DNA from: Paramecium tetraurelia | Taxonomy: Eukaryota; Ciliophora; Oligohymenophorea; Peniculida; Parameciidae | Length of the DNA stretch: 64,000 nt | Assembly (NCBI RefSeq): GCF_000165425.1 | Contig: NW_001799222.1 | Location: 62,001 to 126,000, forward strand | Direction of reading: 5' to 3' | Shown: piece by piece, positions 12,368 to 26,532 of the stretch | How the letters are laid out: every line of letters begins with the position of its first letter | Numbering within the stretch: the first letter of the stretch is position 1 | Program-made: the position numbers and the translations under genes | Notes under the pieces: generated by a model | Database searches by the model: none | What the model was told of the DNA's origin: nothing | What the model saw: only the letters and a program-made list of their open reading frames with translations

Positions 12368-12755
12368 GTGCCCTACTTAAAAGAACTTAGAATTCAAGTA
12401 AGTAAATTCTTCCATTTTATCAGATTCATTGTATTAAAAAAAGTTGAAACTCAAATCACAAAGACTTATAAGAAAATCACAAAGTATTGGATTGCAGATG
12501 AGACTGGGAGTGCATTTTTGAATGTGCATGATATGGATGAATCAGTCATAAATCCAGGAGATGTATGTGTAATGGTTGGTGCCTACACAAATCTATTCAA
12601 AGGAATGATGAATATTCATTAAGGTAAACATATTAAATATTCTAGGTAAGAATGGTATATTCAAAAAAGTGAGTGAATTCGATCTTCAATATTCAACTTA
12701 CCCTAATCATAGTTTAAAAAATTGGGGCAATGATTAATAAACCACTTAAATTTGA
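12368..12755 (+). CDS. SOSS-B/hSSB1-like OB-fold ssDNA-binding protein
   Basis: The product is about 120 residues, a single OB fold. Diagnostic segments follow the order of human hSSB1 (NABP2): FIVLKKVE...T, IADETGSAFLNVHD, INPGDVCVMVGAYTNLFKG and GKNGIFKKVSEF. One 22-nt intron at 12624-12645 is needed; splicing it converts a frame that would end in TGA into the conserved GKNG strand. Family members bind single-stranded DNA in the SOSS/INTS complexes for double-strand break repair. The animal C-terminal tail is nearly absent, as in minimal forms. Head-to-head with the P450 gene. Confidence 0.85.
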
Positions 12756-12808
12756 AGTTAATTATTATCATACTATTAGAGTATAAAATATGATTAATAA
12801 AATCAAAA

Positions 12809-13828
12809 TCAGAAAATGAAATACAAATAACATTTGGAACTTCCCCCCTTTTTGGTATTAAGAGTTGAAACATTTTGTTCCTTTTTCAATGGGTTTAGTA
12901 TTTCACTCTTTGCCTAATTAAACATGGTGTCCTCCAATTCTTATTATTGTTAAAAGTAATTATTTGGTTGAATCATTTCTGTTTGAATTTCTGATAAAAT
13001 TTCCGAAATTTAGTTTTGTTTAATTTCTGGTTTCTAATTTTAAGTTTAATTTATTAATATAGTCTTTTTAATTTTTACTCTAAATTATTTGACGGAACAT
13101 TCAATTATTTAGAGAGAATCAAATTTTTGTATTTCGAAATTGCCTTGATCTTGCTGATCCTACATTTTTGGAGTTTCGATTGGATTATAAAATTAAAAAG
13201 TGATTTATTCTGGATCTTCTTAAATATGATTTTAAATGAAATTGCCTTGATTCTCAAGAGATTCTATTTGGTCTTATTCTTAATTTAGGTCAACCAAATC
13301 CTCATCTGGAATATTAAAATGCTTATTGGATTTAATCTTTTCTTGTCTGATATTTAATGATTTTGGTTTCTAGTGAGAGTTACAAAACAATTTTTTAAGG
13401 TAATTTTAGTGATCTTTATTTGAGGTTCCTGAATGGGACATTGAGAATTAGTCATTATCAATGTTTTAGACTGAATTTCGAAACGATTCTATATCGCTAG
13501 AGACCTTAAATGGAGTACAATTATCATTTTAAGGAGACGTATTTTTATTGCCATTTTTTTTTTCTGAAAATCTTCTATGTGGACTGATAAATTTGTAAAA
13601 GTATTTGTCGATAGCTGATCTACTGACAACAAAATTCTTTGCTTCAGGCATTGGGGGATGAAACAATGTGGTGATGGATGAAGTTAATGTATCTGCTGTT
13701 TTATCAGAAATAAGATATTTTGGCTTAATTCTATCTGTCTTGGGTCTTTCGTTGGTGTTTGGAGTCACTGATATACAATTTGCGAATGGATGTACTGTTA
13801 TGGCATTACTATTCACTTTTCTGAGCAT
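12809..13828 (-). CDS. hypothetical Gln/Asn/Ser-rich protein
   Basis: A single exon of exactly 340 codons from ATG 13828 to TGA 12809, in which every in-frame TAA/TAG reads as Gln. The N-terminal 100 residues are the most ordered part (LRKVNSNAITVHPFANCIS); the remainder is acidic, polar and probably unstructured. No membrane segments or domain motifs seen. The length and intact frame support it as real; function unknown. Confidence 0.75.
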
Positions 13829-13845
13829 TTAAGTTAATTATTTTA

Positions 13846-15413
13846 ATGGCGAATAGATTAAAAGCTTAGATTCAATTTAGTGATGAAGCTCCTGAGATTG
13901 AACACAATGAACCGGAAGAAAGTAAGAGATTTGAAGACTATTACCAATGTCTTTTCACTATAGGTATAAGATTCAACCATATTTTATAAAGGGCAAGGAG
14001 CACATGCAGTTGTAAAGACAGCAAAGAAGAAAAACTCAGAAGATATATACGCCGTAAAAATTGTAAGATCTGGGGATCAAGAAATTCAGAACAATGTGAG
14101 AAGAACTTTTAACAATACGAGGTGTCTTAGGCATCCTAACATTGCTCAAGATATAGAACTTTATATCAACGAAAAGATGGAAACCTCATATTTGGTAATG
14201 GAGTATAGCAAGTTTCCAAGTTTAGAAAGTATAATTAAAAAACGATCTCTTACTTCAGAAGAATTAAAGGTTGTGATTAAAGAACTACTATTGGGCATCT
14301 AACATGCTCATTCTAAAGGAATATGCCATAGAGATTTAAAGCCAGACAACATTTTGGTCAATTTAGAAGAGAATAGTTAGCCTCCTAATGTAAAAATAGT
14401 AGATTTTGGAGTATCAAGAAGGTTTTTATCAAAAGGATAGGAAATTGAAATGCTGACAAAAACAGGAAATATATTTTATTGTGCTCCAGAAATATATCAT
14501 AAAGCTAGTTATTCAAAAGAGGTTGATGTTTGGGCAATAGGAGTCATTACTTATTAATGCATTTTCCAAAAATTACCGTTGCACTCGAATGAAATACATG
14601 ATTTTATTGAGTTGTTAGCAAACCCAAATTAATGGACATTTTAAAAATAATTAAATACACTTGAACAACCTTTACGGAATTTAATAATTTCAATGTTGAA
14701 TCCAAATAAAAACGAGAGAATTACTGTTGAAGCAGCTTTGAGACATCCTTTTTTCGAAATTTGCACTATTTAGGATGTGATGGCATTTTTGAATAAATTA
14801 AATACAGCTTAAGATGGTTGTTGTAAATGTAGATCATTGTAATCAAGTTTAAGATTAGATGACTAATAATGGGGAAGTGTTATTTCAAAACTGTAGAGTA
14901 GTTAAAATGATAAAAAGGAGGATGAAATTATGATGAATGAATTACTTAACAGCTTTACTGATGTTCATATCATTTAGAAGCATGGGGGTAATTGTGGCTT
15001 TATCTAATTGATGAATTCAATTAGCAGTAGCACAGCTCTCATGAGTAAATTAGGATCTAAATAAGAATTGCTTGATAAAAGTCTTGGGTTCCAATTTAGT
15101 GGCTCATCAAGTATTGAATCATAATTATTTAGATAAATTGTCTTATTAAGATTAAGTCGATAATTTTAGTAAAATCTAGAGTAGTATCGAAATGAAGGAT
15201 GAATACAATAACAATAAATTCCTTACTTAATTAGGTGCTCATCTGGATAGTAGTATTGATGTTACGACTTATGATGGTTCTTTGGTCTAATCCAGATATG
15301 TTCCTCTATAAGATTAATAAGTAGTTCCTAAGAAGCCTATCAACTCTATGAAAAATATGTTCGATAACCTTTAAATTAAGGAAGTAGATGAAATAACAGA
15401 AGATTAATTTTGA
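13846..15413 (+). CDS. Ser/Thr protein kinase with C-terminal extension
   Basis: A complete kinase domain is visible. It has a glycine loop GQGAHAVV, the invariant lysine in YAVKIV, catalytic loop HRDLKPDN, DFGVS at the start of the activation segment, and CAPEIYHK as the APE motif, followed by DVWAIGVITY. All catalytic residues are present, so it should be active; the pattern suits the CAMK/ULK-like side of the tree. After the domain (~residue 310) there is a polar tail of ~170 residues. An early intron near 13925-13973 joins the first exon to the glycine loop and a 22-nt intron near 15109-15130 preserves the tail frame. The early intron is the least certain part. Confidence 0.88.
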
Positions 15414-15482
15414 ATATACATTTATAAGTGGTTTCATAGAATGGCTATATATAATTATTACATTATAAAACCTTTAATCAAA

Positions 15483-16627
15483 ATGAAATAATAGATTCAA
15501 TCAGCTAGGAAACCAGGGAAGTCTGCTCCAAAACCAAAAGCCAGTCTTAATAATCAATCATCCAATTCAAAGAAAGAGATTACCAATGAGTCGAATGGGT
15601 TTGATGCATCAAAATAACTCTTAATCTAGCCTGTTCCTATAGAAAATAAAGTTCAATAGAATTGTTTGATAGAAATAGTTGAATTGGCTAACTCTCTCAA
15701 AGATGATGACAGTGTAAGTGGACTCATCTTCAAACAAATCATCGTATCAATTGAAGCAAAACTGACAGAATTTCAGGAAAGACTTGACAATAGAGACAAT
15801 CTAACTGAACTCAATACTCATCTATAGAATTTACAATATATTTAAGCTAGTCCAAATAGTCCAAACAGAAATAAAAGTTATTCAAAAAAGGATGATTCAA
15901 ATAATGACACAAGTGGACTACTTCGCAATTAAAGTTAAATCTCCTTTGTTTAAAATGATAATGTCAGTATCATGAGTGCCCAAGATAAAATGAAAAGTCC
16001 TTAAGGTCGGAGATCAGCTTCCAAATAAAATTCGGGTAAATTCTAATTGAGATTCTTAATTAGTCATCATTCCAAACAATTCACAGTAGACAGTGTCTGA
16101 CAATAATAAGATAGCTGCCTTAGAGAAAAGACTCAGAACAAATGAGGATAATTATGTTAAATTGACCAGAGAATTCTAAGATTAATACAATACCAACAAT
16201 CAAAAGTTAGAAAAGACCATTAAGGCCCTTAATGAAAAGTTTATGTCATTTAGTGCCACCAATTTGCAATAACAATATATTGAAATTACTGAGAGTTAGA
16301 AGGCTTTGATTTCACATTTACATTAGTAATCGAAAGAAATCACGTAATTGCTTCCAACTATATAGCGAGATCAATAATACCATGCATAAATTAAAAGAGA
16401 CTCAAGAATCTTAAAATATAGAGATATCAAATAAAATCGAGCATTGCTTACAAATGCAGAATGAAAATTTAGTTAGGATTTAATCACTTTCATCCTCTCT
16501 TCAAGCCATTGATGCTGATTTAATCGTGATCTTAAAGTGCTACAAAGATCTTCTGAACGATATCTTCAAAATTGATATAATAGATCAACAATAAAAAAAG
16601 TTAATTAGTCTCTTTGATGAATAATGA
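15483..16627 (+). CDS. coiled-coil protein
   Basis: The N-terminal third is basic, Ser/Pro/Lys-rich (ARKPGKSAPKPKA). The rest is extended helix with heptad spacing, ending in a leucine-rich segment (LKCYKDLLNDIFKIDIID). Two introns (28 nt near 16035-16062; 22 nt near 16347-16368) are required, and both restore uninterrupted coiled-coil sequence. No enzyme motif. Such proteins are abundant in the ciliate cortex and basal bodies, but that location is inference. Its stop lies 40 nt from the stop of the convergent gene. Confidence 0.78.
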
Positions 16628-16667
16628 ATTATAATATGATATTTATAATAGTTATACATAATTCTAT

Positions 16668-17522
16668 TCATCTTCTAGTGAAAAATGTGTTTCTGTTTTC
16701 AAACTCTGATGGTTTCTTTCTATAATCCCCTTAATTTACAGAAGAATAATTGAATGTTCTTTCAGATTATTGAAATGAGTTTGGTTTCTAAGCCATATTT
16801 TTCTAAAAATAAATAAATCAATATTACCTCCTCTTTGTATTTCAACTCTTAACCATAACCATTTGAAAGTAATTTTTTGCATTCTAAATGGTCTGATTTT
16901 CCATATGATTCATGCTTTCCATATTGCTTCCCTTAATTATCCTCTAAAATTGGATTCCTGTCTGTAGGTTTTTACTCAGCAACTTTTAGTTCCCTTTTTT
17001 CAAAAAGATCCTTTGTTTTTGCAGGAGCAGGTTGGATTGATTTTTAACTAGGCTTCCAATCAGGTTACTATGTTTAGTAATTCACCTTAGAATTTGGATT
17101 TTATCTTGGAGCTAAAGGGTTATTATGGAAATTCCATAAGTTATCTACATCGCTCAAAGGAGTTTTGATTATATGACTCTTGTTTTCAATTAATGGTTTG
17201 CTTTCTTATGTTATGGGGTCACTAGGTTTGAGTGTGGGATTGTTTTTTTAAAGAGTTGCAATTTTATTTAAATTTTCTTTACACATGTCAATGGTTTTTT
17301 TATCACACTCAGAGGGTAATGTACATGCAGTCTTTTCTTGTTTTCTATGATATTTTATAAGACATACACATATTTATTAATTTTGGAATTGTAATCCTTT
17401 GCAAGACACAGTTCAGCCTGAGGAGAGAGATTTCTTTACAAATTTGCATAATTGACTAATCGTTATTATCCTCCATAATCTGTAAAAGTTCGAAGAGTTG
17501 ATTGAGTGGCTGATTTTTGCAT
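16668..17522 (-). CDS. hypothetical disordered basic protein
   Basis: Three introns of 22-25 nt give an uninterrupted product of about 260 residues. The central part has regularly placed cysteines (CTLPSECDKKTIDMC), then polar Asn/Gln/Lys/Pro-rich sequence with DNLWNFHNNPLAP and WKPSQKS, and a C-terminal RKKPSEF...RNTFFTRR. There are no transmembrane segments. No family recognised; the consistent frame restoration at every intron is the main evidence. Confidence 0.65.
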
Positions 17523-17737
17523 GGATTGCTGTTGCGACATTAAATAATTTTAATAATGTCGTTAAAAGTTGTTTAATTAATGATTTATTTTTGTATAAAA
17601 ACTATATTTCTATATTAATGATAAATAAACAGTTATTTGATTGAGATAACCTGATTAAATTTGGATGTTTCCTTTATATTTTAGCCAAGAAGATAAATAT
17701 AAAGTTAATGAAATTTAATTAATCATTAATTTATAAA

Positions 17738-18379
17738 ATGATCAAACATTATTTAACTCAATCCTCATCTACTAAACACAATTTTTCATAAAAACTTCAA
17801 TTGCAAAAGCTTAAAAGAAATAAACTTATGGTTTCAAAAGCTATAGACATGCTTTAAAATCCATTCGATCCTAGTTAGGTATCTTAGTCCTTGAAATTTC
17901 TTGAAAATTAGACTTAAAGGAAGGCATTGCTGGATCAAATCATTGGAATAAGAGAAGAAAGAAAAAGAAAATAAGAATTTGAAAAAATGTCTTCGATGAG
18001 AGGAATCTTAATCAAAGTGTAAAAGAGGTTCACAGTGGTTAAAAATCAAGATATAAAATTTAATAGAGATTTTAATGATTTTAAAATTGTACAAGAGGAA
18101 CGTAATAAAATGGAAAAATTACAGTATGAAAATCTCAATTTACAAATTAATGAAAGAAAAACGTAGTTCAAAAGAATGTCAAGTCTTAATTTCTTGACGA
18201 GAGAGAGTGACAATCATATCTTAAAACATTAATTAAGTCTTGATCCAGGGGCTCCTCAATCATCTTTGGTGTTAACAAGGAAAACATAAAGAAATACAAC
18301 GTTGTTGCAATCAAAAATAGCAAATAAATAAATGTAATTATTACGATTATAGTAATAGACCTACAGAGTGTAATACTGA
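17738..18379 (+). CDS. hypothetical basic coiled-coil protein
   Basis: A single exon of 214 codons. The product is rich in Lys, Arg, Gln and Ser, with a helical middle (REERKRKQEFEKM, then a long charged helix) and polar ends. No known domain. A further intron and short extra exon beyond 18379 cannot be excluded, because coding-like sequence continues for about 60 nt. Confidence 0.6.
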
Positions 18380-18526
18380 GAAGGTTCTTACATCACCTCA
18401 GAATTGCCTGATTATAACATAAGAAACTGATTAAGAATGATTTATAGATATAATTTTATTAATTCAAATAAGATTATTTTAAATAATTGAATAGTCCTGT
18501 TTTAAGTTGATTTAATAATACATGAA

Positions 18527-21500
18527 TCATAAAAGTTTTATTTGTCGACCTAACTATTTGTTAATTATTGTTTGTTTTGGAATTTGATAGAGCATTTCTA
18601 AAGTATGTATAAATTCTTATTGGATAGCAATGTTTCCAAACAATAAAATCATCGCCAAAGATAATGTGGTTACTATGGAAAATAAATAGAATATAATGTA
18701 GATGTTAAATGATAAATCTTGTAGTTGTGTTTTGGAGAGATCAATAAAGAATTCTGAAAACAATCTCATCTAGTATAAGAATGCATCAAATCCCCAAAGA
18801 AAATAAAAAAAGTATTCCTAAGATTTCTCTAATCTTTCAAATGCATTGATAATATCATAATTCTCGTCCAAACTAAAAAAATCATTTTAATTCATCACTG
18901 AAATAGATTACTTGAATAAATTGATAATGCCAACTTCATAAATCGCATACATCTGCTAATAATGAACTCTCTCTTTATACACTGTTTAATTCATATTGCA
19001 ATTAAACATTTCCATCAAACAAATATCCTGACCCAACAAACTATCTGAATCTACAGATAAAGTTTGCGAATAAATCATATTAGAGAATGGTTCACTCTGT
19101 AATTCTAAGAGATTAGCTTTAAGAGCATCCACATCCACATTTGTTAACCTCAAGAGTTGGTATCCGTGATTTATGTTTTAACTCGTAATCTTGTATCGGC
19201 CAGTAGCAGTTGGTTGAATTGCAATCATCGATTCATAGAATTTCTAATTAACATAAACATCCCAATTGTTGATTGTATCCAAAAATAATAAACGAATGTA
19301 TTATGTTTTAAGAGCAGCAGTTACAATAGGAGACAAATTGATTGAATAATCAATATAATTCATATGTAAAGTCAAGAAGGATCCATATGATATGATAACT
19401 AAAGGTATTATCAACTTCAAAAGTACTCGAGATGATAAATGATGAGAGATGTGAGACTTCATAGCCTTACCACTGTATGATCTGGTTATCTTATTTTCCT
19501 CTTCGTCATCGTATTCATAAAGACCAAACCAAAGTTTTGAATTCTTTACAATATTTAATAACTTCTGTATAAATGCAATCTCTTCTATTCCTTCATTCAA
19601 ACTCGTTCTACAAAACAGGGATAAAACAAAGCGTTATTTCTTTTTAATAGCAGAATATAAGATTATAAAGAGAATTATTTGCACTAAAATCATTGAATAT
19701 ATGATTATTAACAACACATTTAAATTGAAATCCAATTGATCGTTTATCTGCTTATCATCAATTTAACATTGTTTCATAAAATTTAAAGTAATATTTGCAA
19801 CTCTTTTAAAATTAAAGTATAAAATAGATCTTGTGTTTACTCTTAAAAGAATATATATATTTTTACTATGCCCATGTGTCAGTGGTCCCTATCAGATACA
19901 GAGTCGGATCTTTAGCAAAACTTTTAATTGCCATATATAAAGTTTGAAGCATAATTTTATAATATTATGACAATGATAGAATAGTTTAGATTTCTGTCTA
20001 ATTCTTATAAAAATTAATTCTGATCAAATCAACTGATTGGTTTTGTTAATCGTAAATTTTGAGTTTAGCAGTTTCCTTTTAAAAAAATTCTACTAATTCT
20101 TCAATTGATTATTTATAGATGTACAATGAAAACGATATTTTATCTACAGATGTTACATTAATAATTGTTTCTGAATCAATAGGGTATAAGTTATAAGAAG
20201 TCAGGAACTTATTGAAATCTCTAAGATAGATAACATGTCTAGATGCAATCATGGCTCTTCCATATCCATCGAGGAATGAAGTGCTATAATCTAGTTATTC
20301 AAAACATTCAGTTTATTAAATTTCTTTCTTCCAAATTTATTAATAAAGGAGAATGAAGGCAATAATTGTCCACAAAATATAAGATGCTGACAGTAACATT
20401 AATAATCTGTAAGCAGTTAATTATCTTACAATACCAATAACTTATTGAAATGATAAAATCTCTGAATTACTTTTTTGCATAGAGGATGAAGTTTTTGTAA
20501 TACTTTCATTGATCTTAACTTAATTAAATCTAATATAAATTATTATTTTACTAAATCTTTTTGATTTTATTCTCTTCCAATACTTATACTTCATACGATA
20601 ATTGTTGATTAAATTATTTATCCAGTAATGAATTTATCTCCTAAAAATTGAAAGTGACCCAATAGTATATGTAATTGATTTTATTCTCTTTTGTGTTGTA
20701 ACTTATCAAATTTTCTGTAAGACTGAACATCATATTCAACTATAATTCACAATTCTCATAATTAATATAATTATTTGATAATGATTCTATTTTATCTAAT
20801 CTTTCTTAAGGTGATATCTCTTAAAGATTCGTTGAATTGAACATTTATTTGCTCATAGTCTTATTAAGATATAAGACAGCCTTTTGTTAATGACTGATAA
20901 TTTTTTCATGATTTTAAAATGAGTGATTGTACTTTTGCATATTTTCATAGTGTTCTTTGAGTATTGATTTGACCTCTGGAAGAATCTAAAATATACTTAA
21001 CTCTTAAAAGCCATCTTAAAACTTTAGATGCTAGAATATTTTAAACCATAATTATTCTGAGTATCCTAATATTTAGAAGTCTTATCCAACTAAGATATAA
21101 TCTTAATCCTCTTCGATATTATCTTTCACTAGAGTGCCCATCAAATAGAGTTTCTCATGATCATATTTTGGATAATTATTGAGACATATTTTTACCTTTG
21201 AAACCAAAGGTGTATCTCCATATTTTATAAACGTTTAGAAGATCTATGACTTCGAAGGTCCAAATCTACAATAATTATCTAGAAGTTGGTTGTGTAACTC
21301 AATAAATTACATAGGCATAATATTTGATAGGTGTTCAAATTTTTCTATGTTTAACCACTTGTTTGAAACTTTCTCAATCCTCCCCCTTTAGTGTTTAGAA
21401 ATGACTACTAAAAGTTGCATTGCCTTTTGATTTTCAAACATTTAATAATTTAACAGGTCTCCCTGGCCTTACTCAAATTCAACTATCTTTTTAATTCTCT

Positions 21501-23221
21501 TTTCAATTAATAAATATTTATTCACTGAATAGAAGGATAACTCTAAAATTTAAGATACTCTTTAATAAAATAAATTGCGCGTTAAATTAATTTCTTAATT
21601 TAAGAATATCTAAATATCGTATTAGAACTCTCTCAAAGCTTATCTAATTTTGTTTATTTCATATGTTATTTTTATTTGCATTTCATACATATCTTAATAT
21701 GATTCAATTTTATCTGTAACATATTATGACCATAGTCGTAATTTAGTATTTAATAAAATCAATAATTGATTTTTTATCCTTTCGCAATTAGATTCAAACC
21801 ACTATAAAGAATAAACAACCTCTGTAAACTTGTTTGGAATTACTTCCTTGTATAATTGCTTAGTCTTTTCACAAACTATTTCCAATAAAGATTGAATCAT
21901 TATTTTATCATAAAAAGAGAACCCAATATCTTTCTATTACTTTACGACTTTCATAATCTGCAAGTAGTTTTTAAATCCTTTGTTATTATTTTGAATCTAG
22001 AACGATATATATTTTAAGTAACAAAATTATTGCTCTAATTTCAAAATTTGAGCAGTAAATTTAATAATTTCCTATTTATTTTCAAGTCGTATGCGAGCTT
22101 AACAAGGGCATGTAATATTCTTGCATTTTTTCTTGTGGTTTGATATTTATTAATATGCTTTAATTTGGCACTAAGGATCGAATTTTTGAATCGCATTATA
22201 ATAAAAATACTCAGCTTCTAGTCTGTGTGATTATTCTACTGCATAAAAAAAGTTTAATAACTAAAATAAAATGGAAGAATACCGGAAATAACAGTAGAAT
22301 TGTATATAAATATGGATCTGATTTGTAATCTAATAGTTTGATCAATATTTCTTGAACAATAAATACAAATGTGATAATAATGAATATCTAATAAAAGCTC
22401 TGCACTGTTTTATCACTAAATTTTTCGATAGTTATAAATTCCAATATCTTCACTAAAACAATGGCAATTACCAAAAAATATTTTATCACTGTTATGATTT
22501 CTAAGTTTCCAATCCTTAAAAATATGATCGACTCAAAAATGAATATGTAAATTAGGTCAAAGGTTATATTTTAGGCTCTACCATTCTTGGTTATAAAGCC
22601 AGAATTGCGAAAAATATAGATGCTTATGATATATTGAGAAGCACTTAAAAACAATACTAAAATGCTTAAGACTGTAATTACAAACTACTAATTTATAAAG
22701 CAGAATATTTATGAAGGTATTAGGAATAGCCAATCATAGTTGGATAGGTAAAATTATATAGTGTTTACAAGGATTTTAGTTTTCTTCCTATAAATATTAA
22801 TATTTTACAATTCTTAGTAATAATGAGATCATCAGTAACATGATTAAATGGATTGACAAAATTGCTATTAGAACCAGAGTCTGATAATATGAATTTTAAA
22901 TTTGCTGGAATGTAATGAATCGAGCCAATACCAGAATGTAATTGTCAAAATAAATGTTGATATTATCAATAAACAATAATGAAATTACTTAGATAAAATA
23001 AATGATTATTTTGATTTTATTCCAACTACTTCTTAAATTATCACTTCTATCATGATCAGCAATAGCAGATAAATAAAATAACTTTTTGATTGTTTGGGTT
23101 ATCATTATTTTAAATTTCATCAAATAATTAATATTAACAATAATAAATATAAGTGTAATCATAAAATTCAATTAGAATTGCTATCAAAATAAATTTGATT
23201 TATTAGATCGAACTAAGACAT
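18527..23221 (-). CDS. very large multipass membrane protein (ciliate TM/PAS-like family)
   Basis: About 4.7 kb on one strand with many tiny introns. The N-terminal ~300 residues contain several hydrophobic helices. The middle has a small Cys cluster (KCKNITCPCQARIRLENK), then long helical segments and a stretch (DYILVGQDFQILGYSEQLW) resembling a PAS-type sensor. The C-terminal quarter has two more membrane helices flanking a polar loop that includes CLMEMFNCNMNQT. This order (multi-TM head, CPC motif, PAS-like core, C-terminal TM pair) is that of a large expanded ciliate family of uncharacterised surface or sensory proteins; my assignment rests on architecture, not alignment. Exon boundaries are not all resolved, so it could conceivably be two adjacent genes. 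Confidence 0.65.
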
Positions 23222-23394
23222 GTATTTATAAGTAATTAAATGAAAGTGTGGAAAATAATTCTAAATATTTGTATTCTATAAATTTCATGACTTTTATTGT
23301 TCATTTTCTGAAAGTAATTATTGTTAGTCATCCTCCTATCTTAAATTGCTCGTGGAAACAGTGTCAGATTCACAATCCTTCTACTTTAATTGAG

Positions 23395-24788
23395 TCAACT
23401 GCTAATCCCTTGATTATAGGGATCTTGTCCTCCTATAACAACTCCGACCCAAGGAAGTGGCATCAAAATGAATACTCCAGTCACAATAATGAATAGCCAT
23501 AATTTAGAATAATCATTTTAATTAACTCCAAACAAGATTAAGAATAAGGCTCCCCATTATGATCCCAATGTAGATCCTTTATTTTTAATATAATAGATTA
23601 CCAAAATTGATTGTACTCATCAACATAGCATACATAGTTGCTTCAATGTTCTTTGGACACATCCTACATGCCAAGACTAATATAGGCATCAAATTCAATT
23701 CACCCACCAATTGTAACATGACTGAATCTCCGAGACAGAAGAATTTGTCATTGATACCCCATTCGACATTTTTTCTGGTGACAAGGATGATCATTGATTG
23801 ATAACAGAAATAATAAAGGATGGTAGTGGTGATGAATATCTTTTTGAATGGAACATCTTTTAGATAGTTGTTATAAAGAAGCACTCCTAAAATGGTAGAC
23901 AACGCATAAACGAACTTCAATTATCCAAGGAATGAAGGTTCAAAGCCTAAAACTTGGGTGTAGAAAAAGAACATGATAGTTGAACTTGAAGGGGCCATCA
24001 TAAAACAAAATATCAATGCAACTGGCCTTGAATCTATTATTATAATACTTGTAAATTAAAGGATTCTAGAAGAATGTCCAGAAATCTTTTATGCATTGCA
24101 TAGTGTTGTTTCTTCTGTCATTTTAATCCAAAGCTCTAGGATCAACCTTCTCTTCAACATAGAAGAATGACACTAAAACCAATAGTGAAGGGAATGCAGC
24201 TGTCATCATAAATATTTCTTATTTTGTGAAATAATGTAATAATGCTCCTGAAAAGAATGCACTTATTAGTGTTCCGAAGGCACGGACTCCAAAGAATATA
24301 GAGACATTCTTTGAGGCTCCATGTTAGAAATTGGTTTATTGTCTCGAGGCTTAAGCAGCAACTTCTACTAGAATAGCTTCTCCAACTACATTCACAAAAC
24401 ATGTTGACAGTTATATCAAGAACAATAATAAAAGGGCAGATGATAAATTATCAGTTCCATATTTAGATAAAGCAATCCACCCTAATGCATCAAAAATTCC
24501 AAATAATATTATGTATGATTTTCTCCTATAACCAAATAAAGGCTTCGAATCCGTTATTAAACCCCAGAATGGTTTTACTATCCAAGGTGTTGTTGTGTAA
24601 CTTAAATAGAGTCCCATCATAGCTGGTGATAATCCAAAATCATCTTTGAGCATATAGTTAATCGATAAATCAGCTAAGTGTTACACACCCTAAGAAAAAG
24701 CAACTACTGCAATTATAAAATATGAAGGGTTGAAACTCTCATAGAATTAAGAGAATTGCCTAAACAGTTTGTCAAACATAATGCTCAT
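23395..24788 (-). CDS. BT1-family folate/biopterin transporter
   Basis: A polytopic protein of the major facilitator superfamily with the BT1 signature. After the first helix comes LKDDFGLSPAMMGLYLSY, then PWIVKPFWGLITDS..LFGYRRKSY, which is the diagnostic folate-biopterin transporter loop. Later helices include FGVRAFGTLISAFFSGALL and the C-terminal LACRMCPKNIEATMYA...NFGNLL segment, also typical. Roughly twelve membrane spans can be counted. Introns fall near 23950-24070 and 23585-23605. Members carry folates or pterins across plasma or plastid membranes in kinetoplastids, apicomplexans and plants. Confidence 0.88.
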
Positions 24789-24850
24789 GTTGATATAAAA
24801 TTTTAATAATAAAAACGCATATTAATAAATATCAACAGAAAGCACAACCT

Positions 24851-26532
24851 TCATATATTCAAGTTATTCAATTTCACTTATAGAGATTGATTGTAACAAT
24901 TTCGAAGTTTTCTATTGTTACTTCCTAATTCATATGTGGAGGATTTAGTATGATAAGATAGAAGATCAGGAGATGAAGGAAAATCAAGAGAACTTTTCTG
25001 TGTCGGACTTAAACTTTGCAATCTTTGTTAAACATACTATTAGACAGGACGTATTTTGATATTCTTATATTTCCTGCAAGTATCGGAAGCCTAAGTGTAG
25101 ATTTTCTCTTTTATATCAGGTCTTAAATATTATTAGAGTGATTTTGCACTTGTAAATCCACCCAATGATTTCTTAATTTTCATGTGTGGACTAATGCTAT
25201 TTACAACACTATCTTTCTACTTTTTCTCTTGAAAGGCAACTTAAAATGATTATTTTATAAGAATACCTAAACTAATGTAACAATTCAAGCAAACCTATAA
25301 GGTCTTATGTAAAAAGCCATCATGATTTTTATATTAATCAAAGCTTTAGTAATTTAACTTTTCATGTACTTTTTATAATACTAATGGAACCTGGGATATT
25401 GTATTCAATAAGTCAGTTGAGGCAGAGCTTGTACTTACCAATTTTATTTTTGTTGCTCCCTTTTTAATTTCATTTGGCCAATTTTAAGGTTGTATTGTAT
25501 TTTAGTCATATTCTAGGATGTAATGATAAGGTATAAGGATAAAATTATTTTCTTTTTCTACTCCTCCACATTTGATACATTTCGATTCCTTATTTAATTG
25601 TTAGGGTTTCTAACTATAGACTGACATAATTCCATCTATGGATTTAGGTATTTTTATCTATGCTTACTGATACAGGTCTTTTGGACAGTCTTTTAGATGT
25701 TTTTCACCATCAAATTTCAGATTGCCACAAAACAAAAACCAACATTTAGCTTGTCTGTCAACTTTGAAGTAGAAAATCCCTTGACTGATATTCAACTTAC
25801 CAAAAGATATGGAATCTAAATGATTGATCATTTTTTATATTTGTTCTGATATCCTTTGCGATTAAAAATCTTTGACTTAAGCTATAATTTCAAATTTATT
25901 AAATTACTTGCCTCACTTAAATAATCTGGCCCTTCAAATGTGCAAAGTCTTTCATAGATATTCATTGACTTATTAAGATAACTCTTTTTGGTCGTTCTCT
26001 TTGTAAACAACGTGATCTATTTACTCCATAAAGCCTGTATTTATGCTTTTTTATTAATGTTTTGAATTACAATTTTTATCATCTGCAGCTTCAACGTACT
26101 TTTGCAAGATTCCAAATGGAAGCTCCACATTTGAATCCATAAATTTTATGAATCCTTCTTTGTCAAAGTAAATAATCTAGATTTATCCGCATACTTTTAA
26201 CTTTTCATTTGGGTAGTTTAGATCTAAATTTTCTCTTCAAATACTTAATTTATTTACATAAAATGTAATAAATAGCCAACAACTCCTGATTTGCCAACAG
26301 AATTCAACCAGCTCTCTTTGATGTTCTCCTTGTTTACATTTTTATGCATTTTTCTCTTCACTTCTCCTGATCCTCTGTCTGTAAAATACCAATATATAGG
26401 CATTGATCGTATTAATATAACTGTTTCAGGTATCAATATAGAAGGAGGATTCGAAGTTTCAGATTTCACCCAGAGGTATTGATAAATTTTATCATAAAGA
26501 ATATGTTCTTGCAGAGTTTCACTATGAAACAT
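24851..26532 (-). CDS. conserved hypothetical protein with Cys pairs
   Basis: The N-terminal ~90 residues are well ordered (LYDKIYQYLWVKSE; VILIRSMPIYWYFTD; GKSGVVGYLL). A middle segment reads KEGFIKFMDSNVELPFGILQKYV. The C-terminal half holds GIFYFKVDRQAKCWFLFCGN, a CIKCGG motif and CLNCYI, which may bind zinc, followed by a polar tail. At least three short introns. No transmembrane segments. I do not recognise the family; the alternation of ordered and polar regions with well-preserved Cys pairs argues for a real gene. Confidence 0.65.
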